Positions 6,101 through 6,243 of a stretch of DNA of 6,243 nucleotides are shown here, one piece after another. The position numbers and the translations under genes were made by a program. This DNA is from an uncultured Eubacteriales bacterium (GTDB lineage: Bacteria; Bacillota; Clostridia; Oscillospirales; CAG-272). Location: positions 1 to 6,243 of the forward strand of contig USGH01000163.1 of assembly GCA_900554225.1 (NCBI GenBank), read 5' to 3'. The notes below the pieces were generated by a model that ran no database searches, was not told the DNA's origin, and worked only from the letters and a program-made list of their open reading frames with translations. How positions within the stretch are numbered: position 1 is the first letter of the stretch; each line of letters begins with the position of its first letter.

Positions 6101-6243
6101 AGAGTAGAGCTTGCCGTCTCTTACGCCATAGAGGGTATCATCGGCGTATGCGAAATCGGTGAAGTAGTTTTCTTCGCCGAGGTCTGCGATGAGGGTGCCG
6201 TCCAGCGGATCCGCGGTACGGAGCGCGTAGAGAGTACCGTCAG
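3179..6243 (-). CDS. Large SLH-anchored surface protein (C-terminal 1020 residues; start outside window)
   Basis: The frame is open to the right edge, so the start and any signal peptide are missing; the internal GTG at 5986 is not a credible start. Numbered from the edge, residues 1-175 look like beta-propeller blades, with repeated DGTLYAL-like strands (1-7, 34-40, 119-125) and LYKLDLTAG at 137-145. A bacterial Ig-like Big_2 domain follows at about 185-263. More beta-rich, propeller-like sequence runs to about 545, including IFRLDLNDGTVAVLG at 516-530. A cohesin-like module lies at about 642-745, then a possible Cys-His cluster (Cys756, His758, Cys782, Cys785 in YCAICG). A Pro/Glu/Lys-rich linker at 796-843 precedes three SLH repeats (843-893, 903-957, 968-1020), each with a TRA motif (Arg881, Arg942, Arg1007). 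SLH domains bind pyruvylated secondary wall polymers, so the protein should be displayed on the cell surface. Enzymatic activity is not evident. Its own terminator follows at 3127-3164. Confidence 0.9.
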   Translation of the reverse strand, partial: DGTLYALRTADPLDGTLIADLGEENYFTDFAYADDTLYGVRDGKLYSVNILDGTVAPAFADDTNVYTTLAGKDDAVYATTVSGDEVTIWKLVAGKDAEEVTTLTLAAGVAPLSMDFYGNDLYALSTKKGSYSNTYYLYKLDLTAGTAAKVNTDSLYQDELYCLVFPDQNGDESWTIPGDDVTASSLTIDQGDSVRLIRGGSTQLTVTVMPWILDDKTADWSTSDAGVATVNANGKVTGVANGTATITATSKGGAVSDTIEVEVYYPEVTFEGALQDKDGKPVIFKWDAANEETWEKVADLDTTVSAAAASDDKYFVMNFEPSSAPAITSIDKDTLKVIDQKFGNASAVAYWDMAYSVLGSGKATDRDGNVWEDNILGVYGYFLITGDTTPSTLAYNFQSNLSRMGASYFLTIANAGLATYYDDDADVTYDAENFVLLDDAGNVWSLLYFFDETEKDFMIAVDNVYTTKLQGDEFAMFEDGEFLHYLTSMVADDNYAKSKVLYIASYNESAANTARIFRLDLNDGTVAVLGNVGDDVWPAALFSANEIPASTGTTSIHRAPAKVQNSVAAKLDSDVLAVEEIGSTDLAQYLIDKAAKVYNGNEKTSAKNDTESFADSMAEIAARGKYTGSLNGFTGTVRPNSTVTVDKEDTNVILNLTAKDADGNDIASHNGKSVVSYDTNTLKLISVNSVAAHYAYNDANGVITFAYADLATIEAGEPVATFVFERLNGKEAGLTIDYKEVNNQKIGVSEDITEICQHERTIIKNAVPATPFRPGYTGDKYCAICGKLLARGQYLPILIGPAYPTNPKDDTPKGDDKPVEPKPVEEPETEPTTPVVPEKELPFVDVLKDHWFYEDVLYVYENGLMNGVSDTEFAPNETLTRAMVVTILSRMSGEEIDEATESAFSDVASGMWYSNAIACAASKNIVNGFEDGTFQPDAPVTRAQLVTILYRYAQYKGMDVSTLSDLAQFTDAADVPAYALEAMQWAVGSELISGNGLLIDASANATRAQVAAIIHRFLTK

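Overview
The window looks like chromosomal DNA of a Gram-positive-type anaerobe of the Clostridia, perhaps an Oscillospirales-like gut bacterium. The evidence is a FakA-type fatty acid kinase, a DUF1273/SLOG protein, a large wall protein anchored by three SLH repeats with Big_2 and cohesin-like modules, and moderately high GC. The taxonomic call is inference from gene families only.

Layout from left to right. (1) Bases 1-208 hold no gene I can defend. They contain a weak promoter-like pair, four small hairpins and a 16-base direct repeat, and look like the leader of the next gene. (2) 209-715 (+) encodes a 168-residue SLOG/DUF1273 protein. (3) A strong, nearly symmetric hairpin at 755-800 terminates transcription from both sides between convergent genes. 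(4) 814-2580 (-) encodes a complete FakA-like protein (DhaL/DAK2 kinase domain plus C-terminal FakB-binding-type region). (5) 2581-3126 is a gene-free stretch of about 550 bases and the most unusual part of the window. It has a G-rich 9-base tandem repeat just upstream of the fakA ribosome binding site, and this runs into a large imperfect inverted repeat (arms of about 180 bases around a centre of about 100 bases). (6) A second hairpin terminator lies at 3127-3164. (7) 3179 to the right edge (-) is the C-terminal 1020 residues of a very large secreted surface protein whose start lies outside the window.

Reading the minus strand, the order is surface protein, terminator, inverted-repeat element, fakA, terminator. 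fakA is therefore separated from the surface gene by a terminator and should be transcribed from its own promoter, which must lie in or close to the inverted repeat. No shared pathway links the three proteins: one is envelope-associated, one activates exogenous fatty acids for phospholipid synthesis, and one is a predicted ligand-binding Rossmann-like protein. No tRNA, rRNA, CRISPR array, transposase or phage gene was seen.

The best candidate for something undescribed is the intergenic inverted-repeat element with its G-rich tandem end. A secondary candidate is the hairpin-rich leader of the SLOG gene.
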